Shown: piece by piece, positions 1 through 7,381 of the stretch | How the letters are laid out: each line of letters begins with the position of its first letter | Position numbering within the stretch: the stretch's first letter is position 1 | NCBI GenBank assembly: GCA_947484275.1 | Contig: CANKOY010000006.1 | Location: forward strand, 28,432-92,431 | DNA: 64,000 nucleotides | Source: Planctomycetota bacterium | GTDB lineage: Bacteria > Planctomycetota > UBA1135 > GCA-002686595 | Reading direction: 5' to 3' | Program-made: the position numbers and the translations under genes | Notes under the pieces: generated by a model | What the model saw: the letters and a program-made list of their open reading frames with translations, nothing else | Databases searched by the model: none | What the model was told of the DNA's origin: nothing

Positions 1-736
1 CGAGCTCTTTGACGCCGTACTTCGTCACGAGCATGTCGATCTCCGCCAGCACGTGCTCGGCGCTGCGCTCGCGAAACGTCTTGCCATAGCTGTTGTGGCA
101 GTACGTGCAGCGCCAGGGGCAAGCGCGCGAAGAGAACATCGTCGCGAATTCCTTGTGCGCGTAGATCACGCCGCCGCGCGGCACGAGGTGGTACTTGGCG
201 TGGTCGATCAGATCCCAGGCGGGAAAGGGCAGGGCGGACAGGTCCTGGGGAGGCGGGCGATCGGCATTGCGCACCTGGGCACCATCCGCGGAACGCCAAT
301 TGAGCCCCGTGCACTCGCTCCAATCGCTTCGGCCGTCGGCGACTCCGTCGAGCACGTCAGCGAACACATGCTCGCCTTCGCCGCGCACGACGAAATCCAC
401 CGTGGGGTCGCGCATCACGTCCTCGTCTGCGACGCTCGGGTGCGGTCCGCCGCAAACGACGATCACATCGGGCATGCGGCGTTTGATCTCGCGCGCAACT
501 TCGTGCATGCAGCCCGCCTCGTAGGTCATGGCCGAGAGGCCGACGACGTCGGGCTTCAGGCGCTCCAACTCGTCGCAGCAGCGCGTTGGAGTCCAGTCCT
601 CGACCTTCATGTCGAGGATGTGAACATCGGGGTGACGTTCACGGGCCAGGGCGGCGATCATCATGATCCCCAGCGGGTGGACGTGCGTGAACTGCGTGTA
701 CGGGTGGTAGGTCTGGACGAGGACGGTGCGAAGCAT
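1..736 (-). CDS. B12-binding domain radical SAM protein (partial, C-terminus off the window)
   Basis: The reverse strand encodes 245 residues from an ATG at 736 to the window edge without a stop. Residues 1-130 look like a cobalamin-binding Rossmann domain, with a GGPHPS loop near 97-101. A cluster C206-x3-C210-x2-C213 (CPWRCTYC) follows, the 4Fe-4S site of radical SAM enzymes. The family uses SAM and cobalamin for radical methylations or rearrangements. The substrate cannot be read from sequence, and the TIM barrel's C-terminal half is missing. It is divergent from the AlkD-like gene 67 bp away. A second protein of the same family lies at 1757-3253. Confidence 0.9.
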   Translation of the reverse strand, partial: MLRTVLVQTYHPYTQFTHVHPLGIMMIAALARERHPDVHILDMKVEDWTPTRCCDELERLKPDVVGLSAMTYEAGCMHEVAREIKRRMPDVIVVCGGPHPSVADEDVMRDPTVDFVVRGEGEHVFADVLDGVADGRSDWSECTGLNWRSADGAQVRNADRPPPQDLSALPFPAWDLIDHAKYHLVPRGGVIYAHKEFATMFSSRACPWRCTYCHNSYGKTFRERSAEHVLAEIDMLVTKYGVKEL

Positions 737-803
737 GGGGGTGGTGATGCCGTCGAGTATACGCGGCTGGCCGCATCTGGCCCTGGCGCGTTAGGATCCT
801 CCC

Positions 804-1631
804 ATGGCCACGACAAAAACCCCCAAGAAACCGGCCGCGATGGCCGTCACCAAAAAAGCCGCGCCGAAGAAGTCCGCCGCCACGAAGACCGCGGCAGGCA
901 TGACCCTCGCGGAGGTCATGAGCGCGCTCGAGAAGGCTGGCACGGCGCAGAATTGCAAGACCTACACGCGCCACGGAGCTCAGCAGCCGATGTTCGGCGT
1001 CAGCTTCGCCTTTCTGAGCACGCTGGTGAAGCGCATCGGCTCGGACCAGGACCTGGCCCTGGAGTTGTGGGCCACCAAGAATCACGACGCGCGGATCCTG
1101 GCGATGAAGATCGCCGATCCGGCGAAGATCCGCTCCGCGGACCTTGACCGCTGGGCCAAGGAGCAGCAGATGCGGATGTGCGGCATGTACCTGGCGTCCC
1201 TGGCGGTGGAGAGTCCCCATGGGCTCGAGAAGGCGGACAAGTGGCTCGCAGCGTCGGACGAGAACACGCGCAATTCGGGCTGGCAACTGGTCGGCCAAGT
1301 GGCCAGCCGGGACGAGTCGACTCCTGACAGTTGGTTCACGAAGCGCCTGGCCGTCATCGAGAAGACGATCCACTCGGCGCCCAACGCCGAACGCGAGGGG
1401 ATGAACATGGCCCTGATCTCCATCGGCGGACGGAGCCCCGCGTTGCACAAGGCCGCGCTGGCCGCATCGAAGCGCATCGGGCCGGTGGAAGTCGACCACG
1501 GCGACACTTCGTGCAAGACACCCGAAGCCGGACCCTATTTGGCGAAGATGTGGGCGCACGCGGCGGCGAAGAAGTTCGCTTCGCCCGCTGCCCAGGAGCG
1601 CGCGCGCGAATCGATGCGCACGCGCTGCTAG
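804..1631 (+). CDS. DNA alkylation repair (AlkD-like) protein with histone-like basic tail
   Basis: 275 residues from an ATG at 804. Residues 33-275 form an all-helical HEAT-like protein whose C-terminal signature, VEVDHGDTSCKTPEAGPY, is typical of the DNA alkylation repair family (PF08713). AlkD glycosylases of this family excise alkylated bases while cradling DNA on a basic concave face. Residues 1-32 are low-complexity Lys/Ala/Pro/Thr, like a histone H1 tail, and probably bind DNA nonspecifically. Relatives of this YgkG-like subtype are less well characterised than Bacillus AlkD, so glycosylase activity is inferred from the family. Transcribed alone, divergent from the radical SAM gene upstream. 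Confidence 0.85.
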   Translation: MATTKTPKKPAAMAVTKKAAPKKSAATKTAAGMTLAEVMSALEKAGTAQNCKTYTRHGAQQPMFGVSFAFLSTLVKRIGSDQDLALELWATKNHDARILAMKIADPAKIRSADLDRWAKEQQMRMCGMYLASLAVESPHGLEKADKWLAASDENTRNSGWQLVGQVASRDESTPDSWFTKRLAVIEKTIHSAPNAEREGMNMALISIGGRSPALHKAALAASKRIGPVEVDHGDTSCKTPEAGPYLAKMWAHAAAKKFASPAAQERARESMRTRC

Positions 1632-1756
1632 AGATCCGGGTACCTGGTCTTCAGCGCGGCAGTTTCCCCCGGGGGCGCCAACCTCACGTGCGCGATAGGG
1701 TATAGGATGTCAGTGTCCCTCCACGGCCCCGCGCGACCCCTCCCCAGAGCATCACC

Positions 1757-3253
1757 TTGGCCCGCATCGCTTTCGTCCTAACCACGTGCCACGAGTTCGA
1801 GGGCGTCAAGGTCCTGTCGGCGACGTTGCGTCAGCACGGGCACACCACCGACGCATTCATCACCTCGGAGGAGCGCGACTACTATCAATCGGTGCTCGAC
1901 TTCGCTCCCGACGTGATCGGGATCTACGCCACCAGCGGCCAGGAGAAATGGCCCTATCCGTACATCAGGCGCTGGAAGAAAGAGCTGCCGCACTTGAAGG
2001 TCGTCATGGGCGGGCCGCACCCCAGCCACGATCTCGAGCCCCTCGACGAAGTTGGCATCGTGGACGCGACGATCAAGGCCGAGGCGGAGTACGCGCTGCT
2101 CGATCTGGTCAACGCCTGGGAGACCAACAACTCGATCGAGTTCATCCCCAACATCGGCTTTCGCGATTCCAACGGCGCCCACGTCCAGAATCCGATTCGG
2201 CCCGTGGTGGGCGATCTTGATTCGCTGCCCTTTCCCGACGTCGATCCCTTCTACAAGTACCCGTTCCTGCGCCAAAAGCGCGTGATGCAGGTGCACGCCA
2301 GCCGCGGCTGTCAGAACTCGTGCACGTACTGCTCGGTCGGCTTGATGAAGAAAGACTGGATCTCCGGGAAGAAGGGCGAGAAGTTCAACCGCGTCAAGTC
2401 CGTGGACTACCTGTGCGAGGAGATGAACGACATCCTCGCGCGTTATCCGGGCTTCCGCATGGTCAATTTCGGTGACGCGGCGCTCAACATGGAGAGCGGC
2501 TGGGTCGCCGAGTTCGCCGACAAGTGGCCCGTGCGCGTAGGCCTGCCGTTTGCGTGCAACGTCAACATCAATCACCTCGATGAGGACGACATCAAGAACC
2601 TGAAGCGCGCCGGCTGTGTGTCGGTGCAATTCGGTCTGGAATCAGGCTCCGAGCACGTGCGCCTGAAGGTCTACAAGAAGGGCTACACGGACGAAATCGT
2701 GTACAAGATTCCGCCGCTTTTGCGCAAGCACAAGCTGACCTACCGCACGAACAACATCATGGGCGGCCCGGCGGAAACGCTCGATGACATGTTCGAGACC
2801 GTGCGCATGAACAAGCGCATCAAGCCCAACGGCTGCACGGTGCTGATCTACCGCGCTTTCAAGTCCACGGTGCTCGGCAAGGAGGACTATGAACTCGGCC
2901 GCGTGGACCTCGAGCGCGACATCGGCCCGTCGATCCAGCACGACAGCCACATGAAGCGCGACGACCGCCGCGAGGTGGTCAATTTGCAAAAGCTGTTCAA
3001 CATCGCGGTCTACGTTCCCGGCGGCATTCCGCTGGTCAAGCGTTTGATCAAGCTGCCGAACAACCGTGTGTTCCAGGCCAGCCAGTTGTCGTTCCTGTGG
3101 TACCAGCACGCCGTGATCTCCGGCTACGGAATGCTCGACGACTTCCTTTTGGGCCTGAAGAACGCCGCGCAGGTCCTGCAGCCGACGCGCGAGCGCCAGA
3201 AGCGCGAGACGTTTCTCGATCACATGGACATCGGCTCGGACGCAGCGCTGTAG
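1757..3253 (+). CDS. B12-binding domain radical SAM protein
   Basis: 498 residues, starting at a TTG at 1757. The N-terminal 130 residues form a B12-binding-like Rossmann domain with a GGPHPS loop (85-90), the same loop as in the partial gene at 1-736. The radical SAM cluster is C185-x3-C189-x2-C192 (CQNSCTYC), followed by a full TIM-barrel and a helical C-terminal region to 498. No classical DxHxxG cobalamin motif is obvious, so cofactor binding may be base-on, as in many members. The substrate is unknown. The gene stands alone on the plus strand, and its TAG stop falls inside the terminator hairpin at 3251-3283. Confidence 0.9.
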   Translation: MARIAFVLTTCHEFEGVKVLSATLRQHGHTTDAFITSEERDYYQSVLDFAPDVIGIYATSGQEKWPYPYIRRWKKELPHLKVVMGGPHPSHDLEPLDEVGIVDATIKAEAEYALLDLVNAWETNNSIEFIPNIGFRDSNGAHVQNPIRPVVGDLDSLPFPDVDPFYKYPFLRQKRVMQVHASRGCQNSCTYCSVGLMKKDWISGKKGEKFNRVKSVDYLCEEMNDILARYPGFRMVNFGDAALNMESGWVAEFADKWPVRVGLPFACNVNINHLDEDDIKNLKRAGCVSVQFGLESGSEHVRLKVYKKGYTDEIVYKIPPLLRKHKLTYRTNNIMGGPAETLDDMFETVRMNKRIKPNGCTVLIYRAFKSTVLGKEDYELGRVDLERDIGPSIQHDSHMKRDDRREVVNLQKLFNIAVYVPGGIPLVKRLIKLPNNRVFQASQLSFLWYQHAVISGYGMLDDFLLGLKNAAQVLQPTRERQKRETFLDHMDIGSDAAL

Positions 3254-3283
3254 CTGACGAACCTAGTACAGGTCCGTCAGCTA
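3251..3283. terminator. bidirectional hairpin between convergent genes
   Basis: Nine-base arms TAGCTGACG (3251-3259) and CGTCAGCTA (3275-3283) enclose an inner ACCT/AGGT stem after one mismatch. The hairpin starts on the TAG stop of the radical SAM gene. A third copy of the right arm, CGTCAGCTA, sits at 3290-3298 and contains the stop of the convergent gene. There is no T-tract, so a simple rho-independent mechanism is uncertain. Confidence 0.6.
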
Positions 3284-3295
3284 GCGTTTCGTCAG

Positions 3296-4426
3296 CTACT
3301 TGGTCTTCGCCTCGGCTACGAGCGCGTCGACTTCCGCGTCGATGGCTTCGTCGCCCGGGCTGCCGAGCCAGAACTTGCGGATGATGCCCTTGGCGTCGAC
3401 GAGGTAGAGCGTTGGATAGCCCTGCACGTTCCACTTCGTTGGGATCGCGGCCTTGCTCGGCGGCCCGAGGATCGCGTGGCGCCAATTTAGGCCGTCTTCC
3501 TTGAAGCGCTTGTTCAGGGCTTCGACATTTTCCGAGTCCGTGTTCATGCCGAGCAGGGCGAAGGGTTCATTGGCCAGGCGCTTCACGAGCGCCTTTTCGT
3601 GTGGAAGCATTTCCACACAACCGCCTCACCAATAGCCCCAGAAGTCGATCAGCACGACTTTGCCCTTGTAGTCGGAGAGCTTGAACTTCGCGCCGTTCTC
3701 GTCTGAGGCTTCGAAATCGGGGCAGGGCATGCCGACCTGCAGTTTCTCCAGCTGAAAAATTGTGCCTTCGGCGCGCTCGACGTACTCCTTCGCTTCCTTG
3801 TCGTCGGCAAAGTCCTTGCCGAGGCGTCGCAGGAACGCGAGACCCTCCGCGCGCTTGCCCTCGCTCTTCTGCTCGGCGAGGAAGGTCCCCAATCCGAACA
3901 TAGCCGCGGCCTGCACGGACTTGAGCGGTGACTTCTCAATCAGCGTGCGCAGCGCCTTTTCGGTCTTCTCGTCGCCGAGGCCCATTTGCCCCAGATCGCC
4001 GACCATCGACGAGAGCTCTTTCCAAACCGGTGAGGCAATGTGCTTCTCGATCAGGTGGTCGAGGGCCTTGCGCGTCATTTCCTGGTTGCCGGCTTGGGGC
4101 CCGTAGCGCAGCACAAAGCTCCAACCCTCGGCGGCGGTCTCGGTCCCTGGCACCGACTCGGCCACCTCGCGCGCATCACGGACGGCCTGTTTGACGAGTT
4201 GCTTGAACTCCTCGTAGAGCGCATTGCGCTCCTCTTCGTCCTCGACCTCGCGGAAGCCCTTGCGCAACTCCGCCTGCCGAGTTTCGAAATCCTGCTTCAC
4301 TTGAATGAGCTTCTGTGCCGGCTCCACCGGTGCCGGCTCCTGGGCGCCGACCCAGGCGGGCGCGGCACACAGTGCCAGCGCGGCCAGCGCGATTCCGAGG
4401 CTCTGCGGCCATCGTTTGAATTCCAT
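3296..4426 (-). CDS. thioredoxin-like (TlpA/AhpC-type) exported protein with in-frame TGA at the CxxC position; candidate selenoprotein
   Basis: Read through one TGA (3626-3628), this is a 376-residue protein. Residues 1-28 are a signal peptide. Residues 30-225 are helical and charged. From about 228 (VGMPCPDF) a redoxin domain follows: GKVVLIDFWGYW, then TGA, then GGC. In TlpA-like proteins this position is the WCxxC active site, so TGA replaces the first Cys and would give Sec-Gly-Gly-Cys. The frame stays open for 109 more codons with family-like sequence (NVQGYPTLYLVDAKGIIRKF). A perfect 8-bp hairpin lies 7 nt after the TGA. Sec-containing UxxC thioredoxin-fold proteins are known in bacteria. 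The alternative is a Cys-to-stop mutation or sequencing error. No sel genes are visible here. Confidence 0.7.
3599..3618 (-). promoter_or_regulatory. SECIS-like stem-loop just downstream of the in-frame TGA
   Basis: On the minus strand, GTGTGGAA (3618-3611), loop ATGC, TTCCACAC (3606-3599) form an 8-bp perfect stem. It starts 7 nt after the TGA at 3628-3626 and lies within the coding frame, where bacterial SECIS elements occur. The apical loop begins 15 nt after the TGA, just short of the usual 16-37 nt. The loop has G at its third rather than its first or second position, so the fit to published models is imperfect. Confidence 0.5.
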
Positions 4427-4600
4427 GGTGCTTCCTTATGGTCAGCGACTGATCGGCAGCGCATGGCGAGTGCGCGCGGGGCGAAAGGACCCCGCCGCGA
4501 CCACCGCTGCTCCCTGTGCCGGCATGCTAGGGATCGGTTGGCACACGTGGGCCAGAAGGTGGAGGTTGACCGCTTCTGACATTCAGGTAACGCTCGCTGC

Positions 4601-6586
4601 GTGTCGCGACGCGCCCTGACCCTGGCCCTGGTGGCCGCCTTCCTGATCCCAACGCTGCTTTTGGCGTGGATCGGACTGGGATCCCTGCGGCAGGAAGCGG
4701 AGCGGACCAGCGCGCGCTACAGCGGGCAGGCCGAAGCGCTCGGGCAGACGGTGCGCCTCGAGTTGGAGCGCCTGCTTAGTGAACTGCGCGCGGGACGCGG
4801 CCCGATCGAGCCCTTGGTTCTGCGCTACGGATCCGATGGAACCTGGCTGGGAGAGACGCTCGAGTCGAAGCGCGCGGACGCACCGGCGGATCCCGCCCTG
4901 GCAGCCGAGCTGGCAGGCGAGATCGATCGCCTGCAGGCCAAGGGCGACTTGAAGGGCGCAGTCGAGCGCACGCGAGAAATTGCTGCCAAAAGCGACAGCG
5001 CGAGTTTGAGCGCCTGGGCCCTCGAGGCCTGCGCGGCGCTCCTGGATCAATTAAACCTGCGCACTGATGCGCGCGCCGCCCGCGAGGAATTGATCGCGCG
5101 CTTTGGAGCGGAGCGCGACAGCCGCGGGCTCTTGCGCAGCCTCGTTGCGCGCCGGTCGCTGTTGGCCAGCGAAGTTGAGCCAACGGATGCGTTGCTCGCG
5201 CTGTGCGGCGACGCGGCGGCCGATTACAGCGCCCTCAGTGAAACGGCGAGCGCGGAATTCTTGCGCCAACTGCGCGCGGACCTCGGCGAGCGCATCGGGT
5301 CGTCGGACGAAGTCCAGCTCGCAGAACTGGAGCGCATCGATCGCCTCGACGCAGCGCGCGCGCGCCTGCGCATTTGGCTGGCGAGTTCCCGCGAGGGTCC
5401 CGCGGACTGGGTCGCGCGCGGGGCGCCGGGTTCAGCCGCGATTTTCGTTGCCACCGCGCCGCTGATTCCCTCGGCCAATCCGAGCTCGATGGAAGCACCG
5501 ATCGAGAGCACGCTCGCCGGGGACGGAGTGTTCCTTGCGGCGATCGAACGTCAAGGCGACGAATGGCGCGGCGGCGCGATGGAGCTTGACCGCGCCTTCG
5601 TGCGCGCCCTTTCCGTCTCGGCCCAGGATGCTGCCGTGCGCAGTCTAGGGTTCGTCGCGACCATCGAGAGCCGCGCAGGAAGCGCAGCAGCGACGGTTGC
5701 GCGGCTGGACCTCGGCCCGCCACTGGGCGACTTTGCAATCGCCGTGCGCGGCGGCGACCTCGAGGCGTTTGCCGCGGGGGAGCGCAAGCGCTTCGCACTG
5801 CTCGGCGGCCTGATCGCCTTGGCGATTCTCACTGCGGTAATCGGTGCTTGGCTGACCCTGCGCGCCGTGTCGCGCGAAGTCGAGGCTGCCCGGGGACGCG
5901 AGGCCTTTGTAGCGGCGGTGACGCACGAATTGAAGACTCCGCTCGCTGCGATCCGACTGTTCGCCGAGATGCTCGAACGCGGTGACGTCGAATCCCCCAA
6001 GGTGATCGAATTCGGAACGCGCACTGTACGCGAAGCGGATCGATTGGCCCGTTTGGTGGACTCCGTGCTCGACCTGGCGCGCATTGAGCACTCGGGCACT
6101 GTCCTCGCCGGTCAGCCCGTGGAATTGCGCAAGGTCGCGGTCGCCGCGATTGCGATCGTAGGAAACTACGGGCGCGAATCGGGTTTCGAAATCGAGCTTG
6201 CGGTCGGCGGCGAGGGCCTGGCGATTCGCGGCGACGTCGACGCCCTGACGCGCGCGGTGGTCAACCTGCTCGAAAACGCAATCAAGTACAGCGAGCGCGG
6301 CCAGCCCATTGAAGTCACGCTCGCGCAACGCGAGGACGGCGACGTGGAAATCGCCGTGCTCGACCGCGGCCGGGGCGTTCCCGAGGCCGACCGCCAGCGA
6401 ATTTTCGAAGCCTTCCAGCGCCTGGGCAGTGAAATGACGCGCGATCGGCCGGGCGTGGGGTTGGGACTTGCCTTGGTGAAAAAAATCGCCGCGGCCCACG
6501 GCGGTCGCGCCCTGTGCGAAGGCCGCGCTGGCGGCGGCAGTCGCTTCGTGTTGATCTTGCCCATGGCAGCCAAGGTCCAGCCATGA
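4601..6586 (+). CDS. membrane sensor histidine kinase
   Basis: 661 residues from a GTG at 4601. A first membrane segment (about 5-27) and a second (about 397-420) bracket a large, probably periplasmic sensor region rich in Ala/Arg/Glu with no recognised domain. A HisKA domain carries the H-box THELKTP with phospho-acceptor His442. The HATPase domain has an N-box (NLLENAIKYS), G1 (DRGRGVPEADR) and G2 (GVGLGLALVKK). The family autophosphorylates and passes phosphate to the response regulator, which starts at 6583 and overlaps the last four bases (ATGA), so the two are surely cotranscribed. The signal sensed is unknown. Confidence 0.95.
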   Translation: MSRRALTLALVAAFLIPTLLLAWIGLGSLRQEAERTSARYSGQAEALGQTVRLELERLLSELRAGRGPIEPLVLRYGSDGTWLGETLESKRADAPADPALAAELAGEIDRLQAKGDLKGAVERTREIAAKSDSASLSAWALEACAALLDQLNLRTDARAAREELIARFGAERDSRGLLRSLVARRSLLASEVEPTDALLALCGDAAADYSALSETASAEFLRQLRADLGERIGSSDEVQLAELERIDRLDAARARLRIWLASSREGPADWVARGAPGSAAIFVATAPLIPSANPSSMEAPIESTLAGDGVFLAAIERQGDEWRGGAMELDRAFVRALSVSAQDAAVRSLGFVATIESRAGSAAATVARLDLGPPLGDFAIAVRGGDLEAFAAGERKRFALLGGLIALAILTAVIGAWLTLRAVSREVEAARGREAFVAAVTHELKTPLAAIRLFAEMLERGDVESPKVIEFGTRTVREADRLARLVDSVLDLARIEHSGTVLAGQPVELRKVAVAAIAIVGNYGRESGFEIELAVGGEGLAIRGDVDALTRAVVNLLENAIKYSERGQPIEVTLAQREDGDVEIAVLDRGRGVPEADRQRIFEAFQRLGSEMTRDRPGVGLGLALVKKIAAAHGGRALCEGRAGGGSRFVLILPMAAKVQP

Positions 6587-7266
6587 CGCGCAAGCAGACC
6601 ATTCTCGTCGTCGAGGACGAAGCCTCGATGCTCGCGGGGCTCGAGTACGCTCTGGCGAAGGAAGGCTACGCGGTGCAAAGCGCGGTCGATGGCGACAGCG
6701 CCCTGGCCATGGTTGCGAAGGCCCAGCTCGACTTGATCCTGCTCGACGTGATGCTGCCCAAGCGCTCGGGCTTCGAAGTTCTGAAGCGCCTGCGCGATGA
6801 GCGCCGTGGCGTTCCGGTGATCCTGCTGACGGCGAAGGGCCAGGAGATCGACAAGGTCCACGGCTTCGATCTGGGCGCGGACGATTACGTCACCAAACCC
6901 TTCGGCCTCGCGGAATTGCTCGCGCGCATTCGTGCGCGGCTGCGCGGACGCGAGAGCGACGTGCCCGATGCATTCGACCTCGGGACAGCGCACGTCGACC
7001 TGAAGGCCATGCGCGTGGCGCGCGGGCGCGAGGCGCACGAGCTGTCCTTGCGCGAAGTCGACATGCTCAAGTTGTTGTGGCGCGAGCGCGGGCGCCCGGT
7101 GTCGCGCGAGAAATTCCTGGCGGAAGTTTGGGGCCACGAGCGCTTCCCCACTACGCGCACGGTCGACCAGCACATGGTCAAGCTGCGCCAGAAGATCGAG
7201 CTCGATCCGGCCGCGCCAGTGCACTTGCTGACGGCCTTTGGGGTCGGCTATCGGCTCGAGATCTGA
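6583..7266 (+). CDS. OmpR/PhoB-family response regulator
   Basis: 227 residues. The ATG at 6583 overlaps the kinase stop; an upstream in-frame extension is rejected because translation from here gives a canonical receiver start (MTRKQTILVVEDE). The receiver has the acidic pair E11/D12, phospho-acceptor D55 (LLDVMLP) and K105 (VTKPFG). A linker leads to a winged-helix Trans_reg_C domain ending HMVKLRQKIELDP...VGYRLEI. Proteins of this class bind paired direct repeats. Repeats of TTGACAA lie just after the gene at 7282-7320 and may be its own target. Confidence 0.95.
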   Translation: MTRKQTILVVEDEASMLAGLEYALAKEGYAVQSAVDGDSALAMVAKAQLDLILLDVMLPKRSGFEVLKRLRDERRGVPVILLTAKGQEIDKVHGFDLGADDYVTKPFGLAELLARIRARLRGRESDVPDAFDLGTAHVDLKAMRVARGREAHELSLREVDMLKLLWRERGRPVSREKFLAEVWGHERFPTTRTVDQHMVKLRQKIELDPAAPVHLLTAFGVGYRLEI

Positions 7267-7281
7267 GCGCCGCGGTCGGGT

Positions 7282-7320
7282 TTGACAACCTTTGACAAGT
7301 CCGGCGCGCGGGCGTGACAA
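7282..7320 (+). promoter_or_regulatory. direct repeats TTGACAA, possible response-regulator operator
   Basis: TTGACAA occurs at 7282-7288 and 7292-7298, and TGACAA again at 7315-7320, giving steps of 10 and 22 bp, that is one and two helical turns. The reverse complement, TTGTCAA, resembles the half-site of PhoB boxes. The site lies between the response-regulator stop and the HEAT-protein start, 62 bp before that ATG, where an OmpR-family regulator could control the downstream genes. Confidence 0.45.
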
Positions 7321-7381
7321 GTTCTGTCTGCGGGGAGCGTCCCATGGCAGTCCCGTGGCACGAACCCAAGCAAGGATAGTC

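Noticed and set aside
3626..3628. TGA read as Trp by an alternative genetic code
   Set aside because: Many genes here, for example 4601-6586 and 6583-7266, end at TGA at the expected family C-terminus, so TGA is a normal stop.
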